NCBI RefSeq assembly: GCF_003046625.1
Contig: NZ_QAAD01000024.1
Coordinates: 1 to 53,338, forward strand
Source: Mangrovibacterium marinum
GTDB taxonomy: Bacteria > Bacteroidota > Bacteroidia > Bacteroidales > Prolixibacteraceae
Direction: 5' to 3'
DNA: 53,338 nt
Below, piece by piece: positions 35,280-44,703 of the stretch (positions are counted from its first letter, which is position 1; the number at the start of each line of letters is the position of its first letter). The notes under the pieces are model-generated. The model made no database searches and was not told the origin of the DNA. It saw nothing but the letters and a program-made list of their open reading frames with translations. The position numbers and the translations under genes were made by a program.

Positions 35280-36637
35280 CCTAAAAAGTTGAAAAAGAAA
35301 TGGGCAACACCCATATAGAGCAACAGGCCCAGTACGTCGTTCATGGTGGTAATAAAGGGCCCTGTGGCAACGGCCGGGTCTACCTTGAAACGATGTAAGA
35401 CCAACGGAATCAAAGTGCCAAACATGGAGGCAAAGACAATGACAATGAAGAGGGTGCAGCTCACGGTGAGGGTGAGCTTGTAGCTGTCGCTGAACAGGTA
35501 GTTGTAGCCGAAGATCAGCAAGGCAAAAAATAAACCGGTGATCAGGCCGACGCCCAGCTCTTTTAAAAGTTTTTTGCCGAGGGTGTCGAATTTGCGGGTG
35601 CCGGCAGCCAGGGTTTGCACCACGATGGAAGACGATTGCACTCCCACATTACCTGCTGTTGCCGCAATCAGGGGAATGAAAAAGGCCATGGCCGGAATGT
35701 GGTTGAGTGTGTCCTGGTGGGAGCTCAATACCTGCGCGCCGGTAAGTCCTCCGGCCGTACCAATGAGCAGCCAGGGGATCCGCACACGCGTCAGTCGCCA
35801 TACATTGTCGGTGGACTCCACATCGCCGGTGATCCCCGAAACCATCTGGTAGTCTTTACCGGTTTCTTCGCGAATCACATCCACCACGTCGTCGATGGTA
35901 ATACGCCCTTTGAGGCGCCCTATTTGATCGACAACCGGAAGCACAACCAGGTCGTACTTTTCCATGATTTGGGCAACTTCTTCCTGGCTGGTGTCGGTTC
36001 GTACCGACTGGATATCTTCGTTACTCAGCTCTTTGACTTTGCTGTGAGTGGGTTTCTGGATTAGTTTGGAGAGCGAGAGCACGCCTTTTAGAATATTGTC
36101 GTTATCGACAACGTACACGTAGTATATTTCATCGATTTCTTCCGACTGGCTCGAGATTTCTTTCAGGCAGGTTTGAACGCTCCAGTTTTCGTTAACCTTC
36201 ACCAGTTCCTTGGCCATCAAACCACCGGCTGTATCTTCGTCGTACTCCAGCAGGTCGGCAATGTCGCCGGCTTGTTCTTTGTCGTCAATCTCCGAAAGAA
36301 CCGCTTCTACGACTTCTTCTTCCAGCTCGCCCATGATGTCGGCAGCGTCGTCCGAGTCCATGTGCTCCACAAACTGGTGGGCAATAACCTCGGGAGGCAG
36401 TACGCGCAGAAAGCGGCGGCGCATGTTTTCGGGAATTTCAAGCAGCACATCCGAAGCCATCTCTCCGTCGAGTTGGAGGTAGAGGTATTTGGCTTCGTCC
36501 ATGGTGAGCTTGTCCATGATTTCGGCAATGTCGGTGGGGTGCAAACCTTCCAGCATTGCCAGTACTTCAGCAGATGATTCGGTTTCAATCAAATCCTGAA
36601 GCTTGATGATAAATTCCATGTTTAATTCCACGCTCAT
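35276..36637 (-). CDS. mgtE: Magnesium channel/transporter MgtE
   Basis: Mg2+-gated channel of the cytoplasmic membrane. The N-terminal superhelical domain (~10-130, with LEGLHPTDIAEIMDKL and MDSDDAADIMGELEEE) is followed by two CBS domains (~140-255, with TAGGLMAKELVKV and VLPVVDQIGRLKGRITIDDVVDVI) and five membrane segments (~280-453, with AATAGNVGVQSSSIVVQ and VATGPFITTMNDVLG). All are complete. The first ATG (36637) or that at 36619 may be used. It sits in the rsmA-mgtE-protease-rimK-hydrolase transcript; magnesium and ribosomes are linked by physiology, which makes the grouping sensible. Confidence 0.96.
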   Translation of the reverse strand: MSVELNMEFIIKLQDLIETESSAEVLAMLEGLHPTDIAEIMDKLTMDEAKYLYLQLDGEMASDVLLEIPENMRRRFLRVLPPEVIAHQFVEHMDSDDAADIMGELEEEVVEAVLSEIDDKEQAGDIADLLEYDEDTAGGLMAKELVKVNENWSVQTCLKEISSQSEEIDEIYYVYVVDNDNILKGVLSLSKLIQKPTHSKVKELSNEDIQSVRTDTSQEEVAQIMEKYDLVVLPVVDQIGRLKGRITIDDVVDVIREETGKDYQMVSGITGDVESTDNVWRLTRVRIPWLLIGTAGGLTGAQVLSSHQDTLNHIPAMAFFIPLIAATAGNVGVQSSSIVVQTLAAGTRKFDTLGKKLLKELGVGLITGLFFALLIFGYNYLFSDSYKLTLTVSCTLFIVIVFASMFGTLIPLVLHRFKVDPAVATGPFITTMNDVLGLLLYMGVAHFFFNFLG

Positions 36638-36651
36638 GGGCTTGCAGTATT

Positions 36652-37428
36652 TTAGGGCTGAGCCTGGATCAGCCGGGTTAAGTTCTCGAAGTCGGAAACG
36701 CTAAGCTGCTCCGGGCGGAGGTTGAATATTTCGTTTGCCTTTAACGGCTCATCTTTGATGAACTGTTTTAGGGAATTGCGCATTGTTTTTCGCCGTTGGT
36801 TAAAAGCTGCTTTCACCAGCGTGGCAAACAATTTTTCGTCGCAGTCGAGCTTTTCGCGACTGTTGCGGCTTAAGCGTATGACGGCCGATTTTACTTTGGG
36901 GGGCGGGTTGAACACGTTTTCGTGGACCGTAAACAGGTACTCAATGTCGTAATAGGCCTGAAGCAGCACACTTAAAATGCCATAGGTTTTGGAGCCCGGG
37001 CCGGTTGCCAGGCGCTCGGCAACTTCCTTTTGAATCATGCCCACCACTTCGGGAACCTGGTTTTTATAGTCCAGGATTTTGAAAAAGATTTGGGACGAGA
37101 TATTGTAGGGAAAGTTCCCGATGACGGCGAATTTGTCCGGAAAGTAGTCCTCTAGCTTTAGCTTCAGGAAGTCTTTCGAGATGATTCGTTCACTCAGTTC
37201 CGGATAATGCTTTTTCAAGTAGTCGACCGACTCGTGGTCGATTTCGACAACCGATGTTTTAAAATTCGGCTTTTGTAAGAGGTATTGTGTTAAAACACCC
37301 ATTCCCGGGCCAATTTCCAAAACCTCGGAAACAGACTCGGCTTGCATGCTGTCAACAATTTTGCGAGCAATATTTTGATCTTTCAAAAAATGTTGACCTA
37401 AATTTTTTTTGGCTCTAACTGTGGTCAT
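36652..37428 (-). CDS. rsmA: 16S rRNA dimethyladenosine transferase
   Basis: Dimethylates the two adjacent adenosines in the 3' terminal hairpin of 16S rRNA, a late step in small-subunit maturation. Motif I is [15 protein letters not shown] and motif IV is [13 protein letters not shown]; the N-terminal [18 protein letters not shown] is diagnostic. Length 258 is standard. First gene of the minus-strand operon leading to rimK, another small-subunit modifier, so the operon has a ribosomal theme. Confidence 0.97.
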   Translation of the reverse strand: MTTVRAKKNLGQHFLKDQNIARKIVDSMQAESVSEVLEIGPGMGVLTQYLLQKPNFKTSVVEIDHESVDYLKKHYPELSERIISKDFLKLKLEDYFPDKFAVIGNFPYNISSQIFFKILDYKNQVPEVVGMIQKEVAERLATGPGSKTYGILSVLLQAYYDIEYLFTVHENVFNPPPKVKSAVIRLSRNSREKLDCDEKLFATLVKAAFNQRRKTMRNSLKQFIKDEPLKANEIFNLRPEQLSVSDFENLTRLIQAQP

Positions 37429-37619
37429 TGTTATGAGACTAGTGGTTTCGAATTTTCGAATATGTTCTTTAAAAGAATGAGGTTTAAAACAAATATTTAT
37501 TTTTGTCGCCGAATTTGGGCTTTTTTTAAGGGGTGCAAATTTAAAAAAGTACTTATAAAAATGCTTGAAAGTGGTGCTAAACCTTTCTTAAAAATAGCGC
37601 ATTTTCAGAAATAAACAAG

Positions 37620-38621
37620 TTGGTTTTGAAACATAAACTATTGAAGACACTTAAGGTCCTGGCTTTTTTCGCCTTGGGGATGGTCATTTTTTGGCTGGTG
37701 TACAAAGATCAAGATATTAAGCGGATCGAATCGATCCTGAAGAATGATGTCAACTATTTTTGGGTATGGGTGTCGTTGCTTTTGGGTTTGCTGAGCCATG
37801 TTAGCCGCACCATCCGCTGGGCCATCATGATTGAGCCACTGGGGCGTCGTCCGCGTACCTTAAATACTTTTTTGGCGGTGATGGTTGGTTATCTGATGAA
37901 TCTGGTTATTCCGCGCATGGGCGAAATTTCGCGCTGTGGTGTGTTGGCCCGTTACGAGAAGATGTCCTTCACCAAGCTGGTCGGTACGGTTGTAACCGAG
38001 CGCATTATCGATGTGTTGATGATGCTGGTACTTACTCTCATCGTTATTGGTACGCAGTTTGGAAAGCTCATTCAGTTTCTCGATAATAACCCCGAGGTGA
38101 AGCAAAAGCTGGAGAATATTACCTTTTCTCCGGTGGCTATTTTGAGTGTGCTGGGCGTGGTGGTTTTGTTTTACTTTTTCCGGCAAAAGATCCGGCATTC
38201 AGCGTTGTTCCATAAGCTGCACGAGATACTGCAAAAGTTTGGAGAGGGCTTGCGCACCATTCAGAATATGAAGAATAAGTGGGCTTTCATCTTTCATACG
38301 GTATTTATCTGGCTGATGTATTACTTGATGCTGTATGTTGTTTTCTTTGCTTTTGGTTTCACGACGCATTTAACGGCCATTGCAGCTTTAACCACCTTTG
38401 TGTTGGGCACTTTTGGTATGGTTGCCCCGGTACAGGGGGGCATCGGAGCCTGGCACTTTATGGTTATTCAGGCCTTGGTTGTTTATGGGGTAAGTAAGGC
38501 CGACGGGGTGGTTTTTGCCTTTTTGGCTCACTCGTCGATGACTGCCATGCTGATTCTGATGGGGCTTGTTGCCTTGTTAATTCTTCCGTTTGTTAATCGT
38601 CGGAAAGAAGAAAGTTTGTAG
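37620..38621 (+). CDS. Flippase-like membrane protein (LPG synthase TM domain family)
   Basis: Integral membrane protein of the lysylphosphatidylglycerol-synthase/AglD-like family, lacking the soluble aminoacyl-transfer domain; such short members are thought to move lipid-linked substrates or lack a known role. About 7-8 membrane segments; family marks are SHVSRTIRWAIMIEPLGRRP, VIPRMGEISRCGVLARYE and the GTFGMVAPVQGGIGAWHFMV segment. The start is TTG at 37620 or 37626, since the next ATG falls inside the first membrane segment. It is divergent from rsmA and 30 bases ahead of the permease gene, so these two are likely one transcript. Confidence 0.85.
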   Translation: MVLKHKLLKTLKVLAFFALGMVIFWLVYKDQDIKRIESILKNDVNYFWVWVSLLLGLLSHVSRTIRWAIMIEPLGRRPRTLNTFLAVMVGYLMNLVIPRMGEISRCGVLARYEKMSFTKLVGTVVTERIIDVLMMLVLTLIVIGTQFGKLIQFLDNNPEVKQKLENITFSPVAILSVLGVVVLFYFFRQKIRHSALFHKLHEILQKFGEGLRTIQNMKNKWAFIFHTVFIWLMYYLMLYVVFFAFGFTTHLTAIAALTTFVLGTFGMVAPVQGGIGAWHFMVIQALVVYGVSKADGVVFAFLAHSSMTAMLILMGLVALLILPFVNRRKEESL

Positions 38622-38651
38622 CTTTAAGGGCTAACTTTCAACCCCATCGAT

Positions 38652-39902
38652 TTGAATACCGAATTATTTATAGCCCGTCGTTTATTTTCGGCCAAAGAGT
38701 CGAAGAAAAACCTCTCCCGGCGCATTGTGCGATTAGCGGTTGCCGGCATCAGTCTCGGGATGGTGGTGATGATCCTGGCTGTGGCCATCGTGATTGGCTT
38801 TCAGCGCGAGATTGCCGCGAAGGTAAATGGTTTTTCGGCTCACCTGCAAATTGTTAACTACGATAGCAATCAGAGCTACCAGACCATTCCGATTGATGAA
38901 GATCAGGCCTTTTTGCCTGCTTTGGATTCGCTTTCCGGTGTTCGACATATTCAATGTTTTGCGACCAAGCCGGGCATTATTAAAGCCGGCGACGAGATTC
39001 AAGGGGTCGTGTTAAAGGGAATTTCATCTGATTTCGACTGGCGTTTTTTTGATCGCTACAAGCTTGCCGGGGAGCGTATTCCGTTGGATTCGTCGCGCAC
39101 CGACCAGGTGTGGATCTCGGAGCAGATTTCGAAGCTTCTGAAATTGAAGCTGGGCGATCAGCTGCTGATGTACTTTTTGAATTCGGATGAGAAGCTGCCT
39201 CGTATTCGTCGGTTTACTGTTGGAGGCCTTTTTCGGACCGGATTGGAAGAGTTTGACCGGATGTTTGTGCTGGCCGATTTGCGCCATATTCAGCGGCTGA
39301 ATAATTGGTCGGACAAGCAGATTAGTGGCTTCGAGATTTTTATTGATGATTTGGATGACCTGGATGCGGTGAACCGGGAGGTGCGGGCACTGGTGTTGGA
39401 AAATCTGGAGGCCGATGCGCCCTTGTTGCGTGTAAGTAATGTGAAGGAAAAGTTTCCCTATATCTTCGACTGGCTGAACTTGCTGGACATGAATGTGTGG
39501 ATCATTCTGTTTTTGATGGTGTTGGTTGCCGGCTTTAATATGATCTCGGGTTTGTTGGTAATTATTCTGGAGCGAACACGGATGATCGGTATTCTGAAGT
39601 CGATGGGAGCAGCGAATGCAAACATTCGCAAGATCTTTTTGTATTTGTCGGCGTTTCTGGTCGGCAAGGGCTTGTTGTGGGGGAATATTATTGGTGTTGC
39701 TTTGTGTTTGCTGCAACAGCATTTTAAGATTATCCATTTAGATCCCGCCTCTTATTATGTTAATACAGTGCCTGTGAATTTGCTTTTGTCTCACCTTGTA
39801 TTGCTTAACCTGGGAGCACTGGCAGTAACCCTGCTCATGATGCTGGGACCATCGTATCTGGTGGGTCGCATTTCGCCGGAGAAAACCATTCGTTTCGAAT
39901 GA
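38652..39902 (+). CDS. LolC/LolE-type FtsX-family ABC permease
   Basis: Membrane subunit of an ABC transporter in the lipoprotein-release group, which extracts outer-membrane lipoproteins from the inner membrane. There is one N-terminal membrane segment (~25-50), a large periplasmic domain (~50-270) and three C-terminal segments with the FtsX signature (LDMNVWIILFLMVLVAGFNMISGLLVIILERTRMIGILKSMGAA in overlapping pieces). Starts at TTG (NTELFIARRLFS follows), an N-terminus typical of the family. The ATPase partner LolD is not in the window, as is common in Bacteroidota, where single LolC/E-like genes occur. Confidence 0.92.
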   Translation: MNTELFIARRLFSAKESKKNLSRRIVRLAVAGISLGMVVMILAVAIVIGFQREIAAKVNGFSAHLQIVNYDSNQSYQTIPIDEDQAFLPALDSLSGVRHIQCFATKPGIIKAGDEIQGVVLKGISSDFDWRFFDRYKLAGERIPLDSSRTDQVWISEQISKLLKLKLGDQLLMYFLNSDEKLPRIRRFTVGGLFRTGLEEFDRMFVLADLRHIQRLNNWSDKQISGFEIFIDDLDDLDAVNREVRALVLENLEADAPLLRVSNVKEKFPYIFDWLNLLDMNVWIILFLMVLVAGFNMISGLLVIILERTRMIGILKSMGAANANIRKIFLYLSAFLVGKGLLWGNIIGVALCLLQQHFKIIHLDPASYYVNTVPVNLLLSHLVLLNLGALAVTLLMMLGPSYLVGRISPEKTIRFE

Positions 39903-40136
39903 TTTTTGGCAGCTTTCATCTTGAATAGTTCGCTGGTGGTTTATAAACGCCTTATTCTTCGTGTTTTGCCTGGTTGCTGATCGGTTTGTCAAGCTGCTTG
40001 AAATTAAGGTGTTATGATTGTCTGGTAGTGTGAATTTTTAAAATCTAACAAGCTGTTGATTTCCCAAAATCTTTAATTTCTTGTTAAACGATTGGTGCAA
40101 GTCGCATTCTTTCTGAATTTATGATTATCTTTAGCT

Positions 40137-40775
40137 ATGCACGAATTTAATCCGGAATATATTGCCACTTTACTTCGATCGGATCTTCCCGGCAGAGCCT
40201 CGCATCTAAAGATGATTCCCCCGGGGCGGAAGCTGGCTGTTGATGCTTCTGAAGCCGGGCAGGTACGGCATAGTAGTGTGTTGCTTTTGTTGTTTCCGCA
40301 CGAAGGCCGGATATATACCTGTCTGACCAAGCGTGCCTCGGGAATGAAGAACCATCCCGGACAAATTAGCCTTCCTGGAGGGCGTATCGAGGCTGATGAA
40401 AAACCGGAAGTTGCAGCTTTGCGCGAAGCCCGCGAGGAGGTTGGGATTGACCCTTCCGATGTGCTGTTGCTTGGTCGCTTGTCGGAGTTGTACGTGCAGG
40501 TTAGTCGGTTCAAGGTTTTTCCTTTTGTGGGCTGGGTTGACCGCAAGCCCGATTTTGTGATTAACCGCGCCGAGGCCGAGAAACTGATTTTGTTTCCGAT
40601 TCAGGAATATGCGGAACATCGGAAGTTGAAACATTACCCGGTGAATACAACAACCGGCGTGCTTCAGGTTCCTTGTTTTCTTTACGAAGGAGAGGTTGTT
40701 TGGGGCGCAACAGCGATGATTTTATCCGAGTTCCTGGATTTGTTGGGGAAGCATCAGTTTACGACGACTCAATAA
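40137..40775 (+). CDS. Nudix hydrolase, CoA pyrophosphatase-like
   Basis: Nudix enzyme of 212 residues, most like CoA diphosphatases (NudL group), which split CoA and its derivatives. The Nudix box G-x5-E-x7-REVxEEVG is clear in GGRIEADEKPEVAALREAREEVG (in two overlapping parts), and the preceding NHPGQISLPGGR is the NudL-type UPF0035 signature. The following SRFKVFPFVGW segment also fits. Its 3' end overlaps the convergent transglycosylase gene by 17 bases. A near-match -7 box (TATCTTTA, 40126-40133) lies only three bases from the ATG and is probably chance. Confidence 0.9.
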   Translation: MHEFNPEYIATLLRSDLPGRASHLKMIPPGRKLAVDASEAGQVRHSSVLLLLFPHEGRIYTCLTKRASGMKNHPGQISLPGGRIEADEKPEVAALREAREEVGIDPSDVLLLGRLSELYVQVSRFKVFPFVGWVDRKPDFVINRAEAEKLILFPIQEYAEHRKLKHYPVNTTTGVLQVPCFLYEGEVVWGATAMILSEFLDLLGKHQFTTTQ

Positions 40776-42195
40776 TATTGACGTAGTGGTGATAGGTGTT
40801 AAGCACCTTGTTCACGTATTCAAAAGGTTCTTCTCCCCGGCAATAGCCCCATTTTACCACCGGATCTTTATAATATTTTGCCGCCGACTTATTGAGCAGG
40901 AAATAGTCAACGTTGTTGGTCCAAACAATGGGGATCTTGTTGTATTTTTCAGCCAGTCGTTGGGCGTCTTTTACGTGTCCCAGGCCAACATTGTAGGCTG
41001 CCAGCACAAATTTCACCCGTTCCAGTGAGTCGGGAACTTCATGCTTAAAATTATCGTCCAGCCATTTGAGCAGGCGCACCCCCACCTCAATGTTTTTTGC
41101 GGGCTTTTCGTAATCCAGAATCCTGAAAAGATCGGCTGATTCGGGCATCACCTGCATCAGCCCGTACGCACCAGCCCAGGAGACCGCTGCGGTATCGAAT
41201 TTCGATTCCTGATAGATCACGGCCGCTGTTAGTCGCCAGTCGATTCCGTATTGTTTACTTTCTTTTTTGATGATATCGTCGTAGGGCGAAATCTTTCCTC
41301 CGCTTAGCGAATGGTAGTCGTCCAGAACGCGCAGGTGAGCCCTGTTTACTTCGAAGTATTTTTTATAAAGGATTGCAAAATCGCGGGTTTGTTTGAAGTT
41401 GCTGATCCAGTTGTTCAGGTATGCCCGCCATTCGGGGCTGTTTCGATGAATAGCCCAGGCAATGTTTTGGGGGAAGCTGATGGGGGTGGCAATGTCGAGG
41501 TTGGGGAAATAGGTCTGGTTGACTTTGGCGACATTTTCGTCACAAACCGTCAGGTTGATCTCGCCGTTGGCAACCATGCTAACCAGTTGCTCGACGCCGT
41601 AAATCGAATCCTGAACAATGTTAATTTCGGCACCAATCTCCTCCGACAGATTCATCAGGCGCCGGTAGTGGGCCGTGTTTTTCTGAACGTATATTGTTTT
41701 GCCGGCCAGCTCAAGCTGGTTGCGAATCAGGGAGTCTTCCAGTTGTTGGTGGGTGAGCGATTGCCAATTTGGGGGGCGGCGCTGCACGAGCACCTGCCGC
41801 GTTTGCTCCAGTGGTTCTGTGAAGTCAATCAGCTTGTTGCGCGATTTCGTTACCGTCAGGTTTTTTGCGACCAGGTCGTATCGTTTTTTGCGCAGTCCCT
41901 CGAAGGTTTCTTCCAGGTTATTGCTGACCGATATTTCCAGCTTAACGCCCATGTCGGCGGCCAGATGTTGCAACAGTTCGTATTTGAAGCCCATGGGGCG
42001 GCCTCGGTAAATAAAGTAGTTGGTTGAGTTGTAGTCGACAACAGCCCTCAGTTTGCCGGATTTTAGAATGCGGCTTAGTTCGGTATTTTGGGCTGTTTTC
42101 TTCTTTTCGTTCTTCCTGTTACCTGTTGAACAGGCCACGAACGCAAACAGAACCAGTAAAATGAGTGACGGTTTGATGAAATTTTTTCGCTTCAT
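40759..42195 (-). CDS. mltF-like: MltF-like lytic transglycosylase lipoprotein
   Basis: Envelope enzyme that cuts peptidoglycan between MurNAc and GlcNAc. A lipobox (LFAVACS) gives a lipoprotein. The N-terminal half (~40-275) is a periplasmic solute-binding domain (KLRAVVDYNSTNYFIYRGRPMGF in overlapping parts, and VAKNLTVTKSRNKLIDFTEPL), and the C-terminal half (~300-450) an SLT domain with catalytic glutamate in AAVIYQESKFD and the GAYGLMQVMP motif. This two-domain design is that of MltF, in which the first domain senses muropeptides. About 478 residues, usual length. The porin lies upstream, 18 bases away, possibly co-transcribed. Confidence 0.93.
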   Translation of the reverse strand: MKRKNFIKPSLILLVLFAFVACSTGNRKNEKKKTAQNTELSRILKSGKLRAVVDYNSTNYFIYRGRPMGFKYELLQHLAADMGVKLEISVSNNLEETFEGLRKKRYDLVAKNLTVTKSRNKLIDFTEPLEQTRQVLVQRRPPNWQSLTHQQLEDSLIRNQLELAGKTIYVQKNTAHYRRLMNLSEEIGAEINIVQDSIYGVEQLVSMVANGEINLTVCDENVAKVNQTYFPNLDIATPISFPQNIAWAIHRNSPEWRAYLNNWISNFKQTRDFAILYKKYFEVNRAHLRVLDDYHSLSGGKISPYDDIIKKESKQYGIDWRLTAAVIYQESKFDTAAVSWAGAYGLMQVMPESADLFRILDYEKPAKNIEVGVRLLKWLDDNFKHEVPDSLERVKFVLAAYNVGLGHVKDAQRLAEKYNKIPIVWTNNVDYFLLNKSAAKYYKDPVVKWGYCRGEEPFEYVNKVLNTYHHYVNIIESS

Positions 42196-42213
42196 GCATG
42201 AAGTTTAGTTTGT

Positions 42214-44205
42214 CTAATCATAAAATGACCAGGCAATGCCCAAGCGGAAGGTTCTTCTGTAGAGCGGATAATCGGGTGCCGCCCAGTAGTTCCCGTCCAG
42301 CAGGCCCGTTGCAGCATTCAGCAACTGGAAAAAGGCCCGGGTTCGCTTTAGTTTTAAGTTAGCATGCAGGTCTACTATGGGGAAGTTACCAATTTTTTGT
42401 TGATTTTGCCAATAAAAACCTGCAGTGGCCGGGTCGTAAGCATCCGCATAATAGGCGGTGGTATATCTGGTGTCGAAGCCAAAGTTGGCATACATCACTT
42501 TTGATATGAGTAGTTTGAAGTTTACGCTTAAGTAAGCTGTCAGATCGGGGAGATGCAGGTACGATTCCTGGTTGGTTTTCTGCCAAAGTGCGCTGGCCCG
42601 AATCAGCCAGTGTTTGCTTTCGATGTCTTTGTTAACGAAAGCCGACAAGACCAACATTTCAGCCGATCCTTGTTGTGGTGTAGCTTCGGCGCCGTTGTAG
42701 ATGTAGTCGCTGATTAAAGCGTAGTTGAAGGCGGCTGTCAGTTTGTGACGTTTCGATTCGACACGGGCTTTAAGGATCATCTCCTTGGTGTTGTTGAAAT
42801 GGTTATTCCATTCGAAGTGGTTTGAGTAGTACCTGCTTTCGAAGTAGTCGGGAACAATGGTGTTGAGTTCTCCCGACAAGTGGAGCGATGTGGTGTCCTT
42901 GCCAATGACCAGCGGCTTATCGATAAAGGCACTGAGCTCGGTTTGCCCGGAGCGGTAACCGGTCGTGTAAAATTTACCCTGGATATTCCAGCGCCAAAAC
43001 TCGCCCGCGTCTCTTGAGATGGCTCCCCCGGCAAAGGTGTTGTGAAGTTTTTCTTTCGCCAGCAGGGGGGAGTTGGCACCCATCATTTGTGCTGAAATCA
43101 GATCGTGACCAATGAAGGCGCGTTTGCTGAAGGTATATTTGCGATTGGGCGATTCGTAAAACTTAATCTGAAATGTGTTGCTCAGCCTGTTGTAAATCGT
43201 CGTGTCGTTGGTGGCCACACTGTCGCGGTAAGTATTGGGGTAATAATCCAGGTTGATGTCGGTATCTTCAAAGATCCGGCGGTTCGAAGAGTATTCTATT
43301 TGATGCATAAAGCCGGTGATGGGGCGGAATACCTCTTCGATGTAGCCTTCTTCGTCTTCCCGTTCTTCGGTTTTTCCAAGGCGGTACTCGTTTATCGCGA
43401 ACACCGTATTATTGCGGAGTTGTGCATTGGCAGTGGTGAGGTTTACAATGTAGGTTTCTGTTTCGTCATATTCGTTCAGGTCCTGATCCGGCTCAAGTCC
43501 TCCGTTTTCTTCGTTTTTATTGCGGTTGAAGATAATCCCCGCATGCGAGTTGAACTTGTCGCCGCGGTAGGTGGTCGATAGTCCGATGTTGTGAAATTTA
43601 TTCTCCTGAAACTGGTAAAAACCAGTCGATTTATCTTGATTGTAAAATAGTTGAAACCCGAAATTTTCATTCACGTTTTGCGCGTGAAAAACATTGAACA
43701 TGGTTTCGTTCCGGGTATTCTTGTTGTCGCTTTGTTTGTAGTCCAAAAGCGTGTAGGGCGTGGTTGTGTTCATGAACTTCAGGTCGCCCGGGAGCACCGT
43801 GTAAGCCTCAAAAGAACGATAAAAATAAAAATCGGACTTGCGTTGTCGGTTAAAAAAGTCGCCGTTCAGGTAGGCCCCACCAATATTGCCGGTAAAAACC
43901 GGACGCAGATCCTGCCTGAAAATCGGATTGTGAACATGAAAGAAGCCCAGGGCTGTGTCCAGCTCGGCTTTTGTGTAGGTAGCTCCAAAATTGCCAACCG
44001 TCCAGTTGTTGATAATTGAGGGGATATCCTTGTTTTTATTGTCTTCTCCGGCGTGATCATGGCCTTCCTGTGTGTCCTCGTCCTGCTCGTCGTCGCCCAG
44101 TTGGGGCTGGTAGCTTCCAAAAGAATTCCGGTCGGTTACCTGAGCCAGTACTTGTTGGCCTGCCAACAAGATTAATATGCTAAAAAGTATCTGTTTTCCA
44201 ATCAT
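42214..44205 (-). CDS. Putative porin (Bacteroidota outer-membrane family)
   Basis: Large outer-membrane beta-barrel of the 'putative porin' family found in Bacteroidota. A signal peptide (MIGKQILFSILILLAGQQVLAQ) is followed by an acidic linker and many amphipathic strands. Family marks are FHVHNPIFRQDLRPVFTGNIG and NGDFFNRQRKSDFYFYRSFEAY near residues 90-150. It ends in a strand with FRLGIAWSFYD, typical of barrels. I start at the ATG at 44205 (663 residues); the longer open frame to 44241 would overlap the -7 box. The solute it passes is unknown. Confidence 0.9.
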   Translation of the reverse strand: MIGKQILFSILILLAGQQVLAQVTDRNSFGSYQPQLGDDEQDEDTQEGHDHAGEDNKNKDIPSIINNWTVGNFGATYTKAELDTALGFFHVHNPIFRQDLRPVFTGNIGGAYLNGDFFNRQRKSDFYFYRSFEAYTVLPGDLKFMNTTTPYTLLDYKQSDNKNTRNETMFNVFHAQNVNENFGFQLFYNQDKSTGFYQFQENKFHNIGLSTTYRGDKFNSHAGIIFNRNKNEENGGLEPDQDLNEYDETETYIVNLTTANAQLRNNTVFAINEYRLGKTEEREDEEGYIEEVFRPITGFMHQIEYSSNRRIFEDTDINLDYYPNTYRDSVATNDTTIYNRLSNTFQIKFYESPNRKYTFSKRAFIGHDLISAQMMGANSPLLAKEKLHNTFAGGAISRDAGEFWRWNIQGKFYTTGYRSGQTELSAFIDKPLVIGKDTTSLHLSGELNTIVPDYFESRYYSNHFEWNNHFNNTKEMILKARVESKRHKLTAAFNYALISDYIYNGAEATPQQGSAEMLVLSAFVNKDIESKHWLIRASALWQKTNQESYLHLPDLTAYLSVNFKLLISKVMYANFGFDTRYTTAYYADAYDPATAGFYWQNQQKIGNFPIVDLHANLKLKRTRAFFQLLNAATGLLDGNYWAAPDYPLYRRTFRLGIAWSFYD

Positions 44206-44212
44206 AACCGGG

Positions 44213-44220
44213 CAAAGATA
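44213..44220 (-). promoter_or_regulatory. TAnnTTTG box of the porin gene
   Basis: Minus-strand TATCTTTG; only seven bases separate it from the ATG at 44205. If this box is used, the transcript would start at or next to the start codon. A CTTG word about 18 bases upstream could be the -33 element. Confidence 0.55.
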
Positions 44221-44703
44221 ATTAAAAGTGTCAGTTGCCAAGCTTTTCCAACTTTAAAAAAAGTTATTGTATTTCTTGATCGATGGCGGCTTTGTTTGTT
44301 GATAATAAGGCTGTTTGTGATGGGGTTGTGGTTTGTGTTTGCTTTCGGATTCTTTTCCGGATGCGGGATGATCATTTGGGGCAAAGCCGGAAGAACATCG
44401 GGATGTGTTGCGGAAAGCCTTTGTGCCTGCCTGGCGACTTGCAAAGGTCGGATGGCAGCATGCTTTGGAGGCTCTGTCTCAGTTAGATTTTCGGCTGTCG
44501 GACGGATGAGCTGATAGCTGGGGTGGGCTAATTTTTTGCTGTAAAGAGCAGCTGTTCGGCTTAACCAACCTATCCGGCTGTCGTAAAAGAAACTGGAGCC
44601 AGTTGTTTGGTTTTCCACCTCCCGGCAGGCTGATTGTCCTTTCGTAAGTGCCGGTGTCAATCTCCGATTTTGCGTTGTTGAACTAAAAAAAAATACAGAA
44701 GTC
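44221..44703. other. Intergenic region between porin and Usp genes
   Basis: Divergent promoters are expected. A small AACTTT/AAAGTT hairpin lies near 44250-44265. Short open frames at 44283-44514 and on the other strand have no coding character. No RNA gene recognised. Confidence 0.5.

Noticed and set aside
41311-42027. 238-codon plus-strand open frame
   Set aside because: Shadow of the MltF-like gene; composition and lack of family marks show it is not coding.
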